Below, one piece after another: positions 14,709 to 15,452 of a stretch of 15,452 bases of DNA (position 1 is the stretch's first letter; each line of letters starts with the position of its first letter). A program made the position numbers and the translations under genes. The notes under the pieces were generated by a model. The model was not told the DNA's origin. It did no database searches and saw nothing but the letters and a program-made list of their open reading frames with translations. Source of the stretch: Erysipelothrix sp. UBA3383 (GTDB lineage: Bacteria; Bacillota_I; Bacilli_A; Erysipelotrichales; Erysipelotrichaceae); NCBI GenBank assembly GCA_002358955.1, contig DEPV01000042.1:7351-22802 (forward strand), written 5' to 3'.

Positions 14709-15452
14709 ATTTATTAAGATATTCTACTGCAATGATTGCTAATGAAGCACTGCATGTTTCAAGAACATCATCATTCCACTGAAACAGTGGGTGGTGGTGA
14801 ATGGGTTCAGGTTTACCATCTTCCCAAATACCAACATTGTAATAGGATGAAGGAACATTCTCAGCTAAGAATGCAAAGTCTTCAGCTCCCATGGTAGGAT
14901 GTGGCATTTGAACCACTTGATCTGTACCAAATGCTTTAATAAAGGTGTTTTCAGCAAGTTGTGTCATTGCATCATTGTTAATGAGTGGTGGGTATGATGG
15001 AAAGAATTCAAAGTCATACGTTGCACCATTTAACGTACAGATGGAAGCTAATGTCTCCTCTACTAAACGTGATACCAGTTCACGTGTCTCAGGATACATG
15101 GTACGTATTGTACCACCAATACTACATGTTTCTGGAATAACGTTTAAGCCTTCCCCAGCATTAATTTTTGTAAATGAAATTACTGCTGGTTTAACAGGAT
15201 CAATGCGTCGTGTCAGAATCATTTGTGCATTACTGATGAATTGAACTGCTAAACTGATTGGATCGATGGTTTGTTGTGGACTTGCCGCATGACCCCCAGA
15301 TCCATGAATCACGATTTCAAATTCATCAGGTGATGCATACATTGCACCATAACGAACTTCAATTTGTCCAAATGGTACATGACCCCCAAGATGCAGTCCA
15401 AATGCTGCATCTACTGTAGGATTTTGTAAAATCCCTTCTTCAATCATCGGTA
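14707..15452 (-). CDS. M20-family amidohydrolase (peptidase M20D), N-terminus beyond the right edge
   Basis: A stretch of 246 residues is visible from a Met that is internal in this family, so about 110-130 residues, with the main metal-binding His/Cys/Asp cluster, lie outside the window. Visible family features are the MIEEGIL segment, AAFGLHLGGHVPFG, the dimerisation domain with GHAASPQQTIDPI, NVIPETCSIGGTIRT, the conserved PTMGAEDFAFL and the C-terminal metal-binding HHHPLF. Relatives are N-acetyl-diaminopimelate deacetylase, hippurate hydrolase and aminoacylase-type enzymes that cut N-acyl amino acids; the exact substrate cannot be told. The gene converges on copY and ends inside their shared terminator. 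Confidence 0.9.
   Translation of the reverse strand, partial: PMIEEGILQNPTVDAAFGLHLGGHVPFGQIEVRYGAMYASPDEFEIVIHGSGGHAASPQQTIDPISLAVQFISNAQMILTRRIDPVKPAVISFTKINAGEGLNVIPETCSIGGTIRTMYPETRELVSRLVEETLASICTLNGATYDFEFFPSYPPLINNDAMTQLAENTFIKAFGTDQVVQMPHPTMGAEDFAFLAENVPSSYYNVGIWEDGKPEPIHHHPLFQWNDDVLETCSASLAIIAVEYLNK

Noticed and set aside
1..15452. Mobile element, prophage, defence island or CRISPR array
   Set aside because: No transposase, integrase, terminal repeats, phage structural genes or spaced direct repeats were seen; inverted repeats are explained by terminators and operators.

Overview
The window is AT-rich DNA from a low-GC Gram-positive (Firmicutes/Bacillota). The evidence is strong Shine-Dalgarno sites, a leucine T-box leader, lipoproteins with short signal peptides, a CopY-type repressor and a Tad locus with no outer-membrane secretin gene in view. 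The overall style suggests Erysipelotrichia or a relative. That placement is an impression from gene types and cannot be proven here. No rRNA, tRNA, transposase, integrase or CRISPR array was seen.

Left block (1-3715, minus strand): part of a Tad (tight adherence, type IVb/Flp pilus) operon. It reads a small membrane-anchored protein, a SAF-domain (CpaB/RcpC-like) protein, the TadA ATPase, TadB, TadC, a 51-residue candidate Flp pilin that starts at GTG, and the first codons of a probable TadE-like pseudopilin that runs off the left edge. Every gene overlaps the next by 4-13 bases.

Centre-left (3816-9366): a flavin-transferase lipoprotein (ApbE) and a GNAT acetyltransferase on the plus strand. 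Facing them is a minus-strand operon of a long type-II NADH dehydrogenase with a membrane C-terminus, a trans-polyprenyl diphosphate synthase and a MenA-like UbiA prenyltransferase. Together these could take electrons from NADH to a (demethyl)menaquinone. With ApbE close by, the set recalls the flavin-based extracellular electron transfer locus of Listeria, but the dedicated partners (PplA, EetA, EetB) are not in this window.

Centre-right (9411-12197): leuS with a complete leucine T-box leader (specifier CTC, antiterminator, terminator, sigma-A-type promoter). Between leuS and the NADH dehydrogenase lie a strong hairpin terminator and a Rex/CRP-FNR-like palindrome.

Right block (12229-15452): a pentapeptide-repeat protein followed by two tandem paralogous small membrane proteins (minus strand); a thioredoxin-fold lipoprotein with a CPWC active site (plus); a CopY/BlaI-family repressor with an enlarged Cys/His tail and a perfect cop box in its own promoter region (plus); and the C-terminal two-thirds of an M20-family amidohydrolase (minus) sharing a bidirectional terminator with copY. 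The most unusual items are the fully overlapping Tad operon with its atypical mini-pilin, the NDH-2/quinone/ApbE module, the apparently leaderless apbE promoter, the paralogous membrane-protein pair and the extended CopY metal tail.
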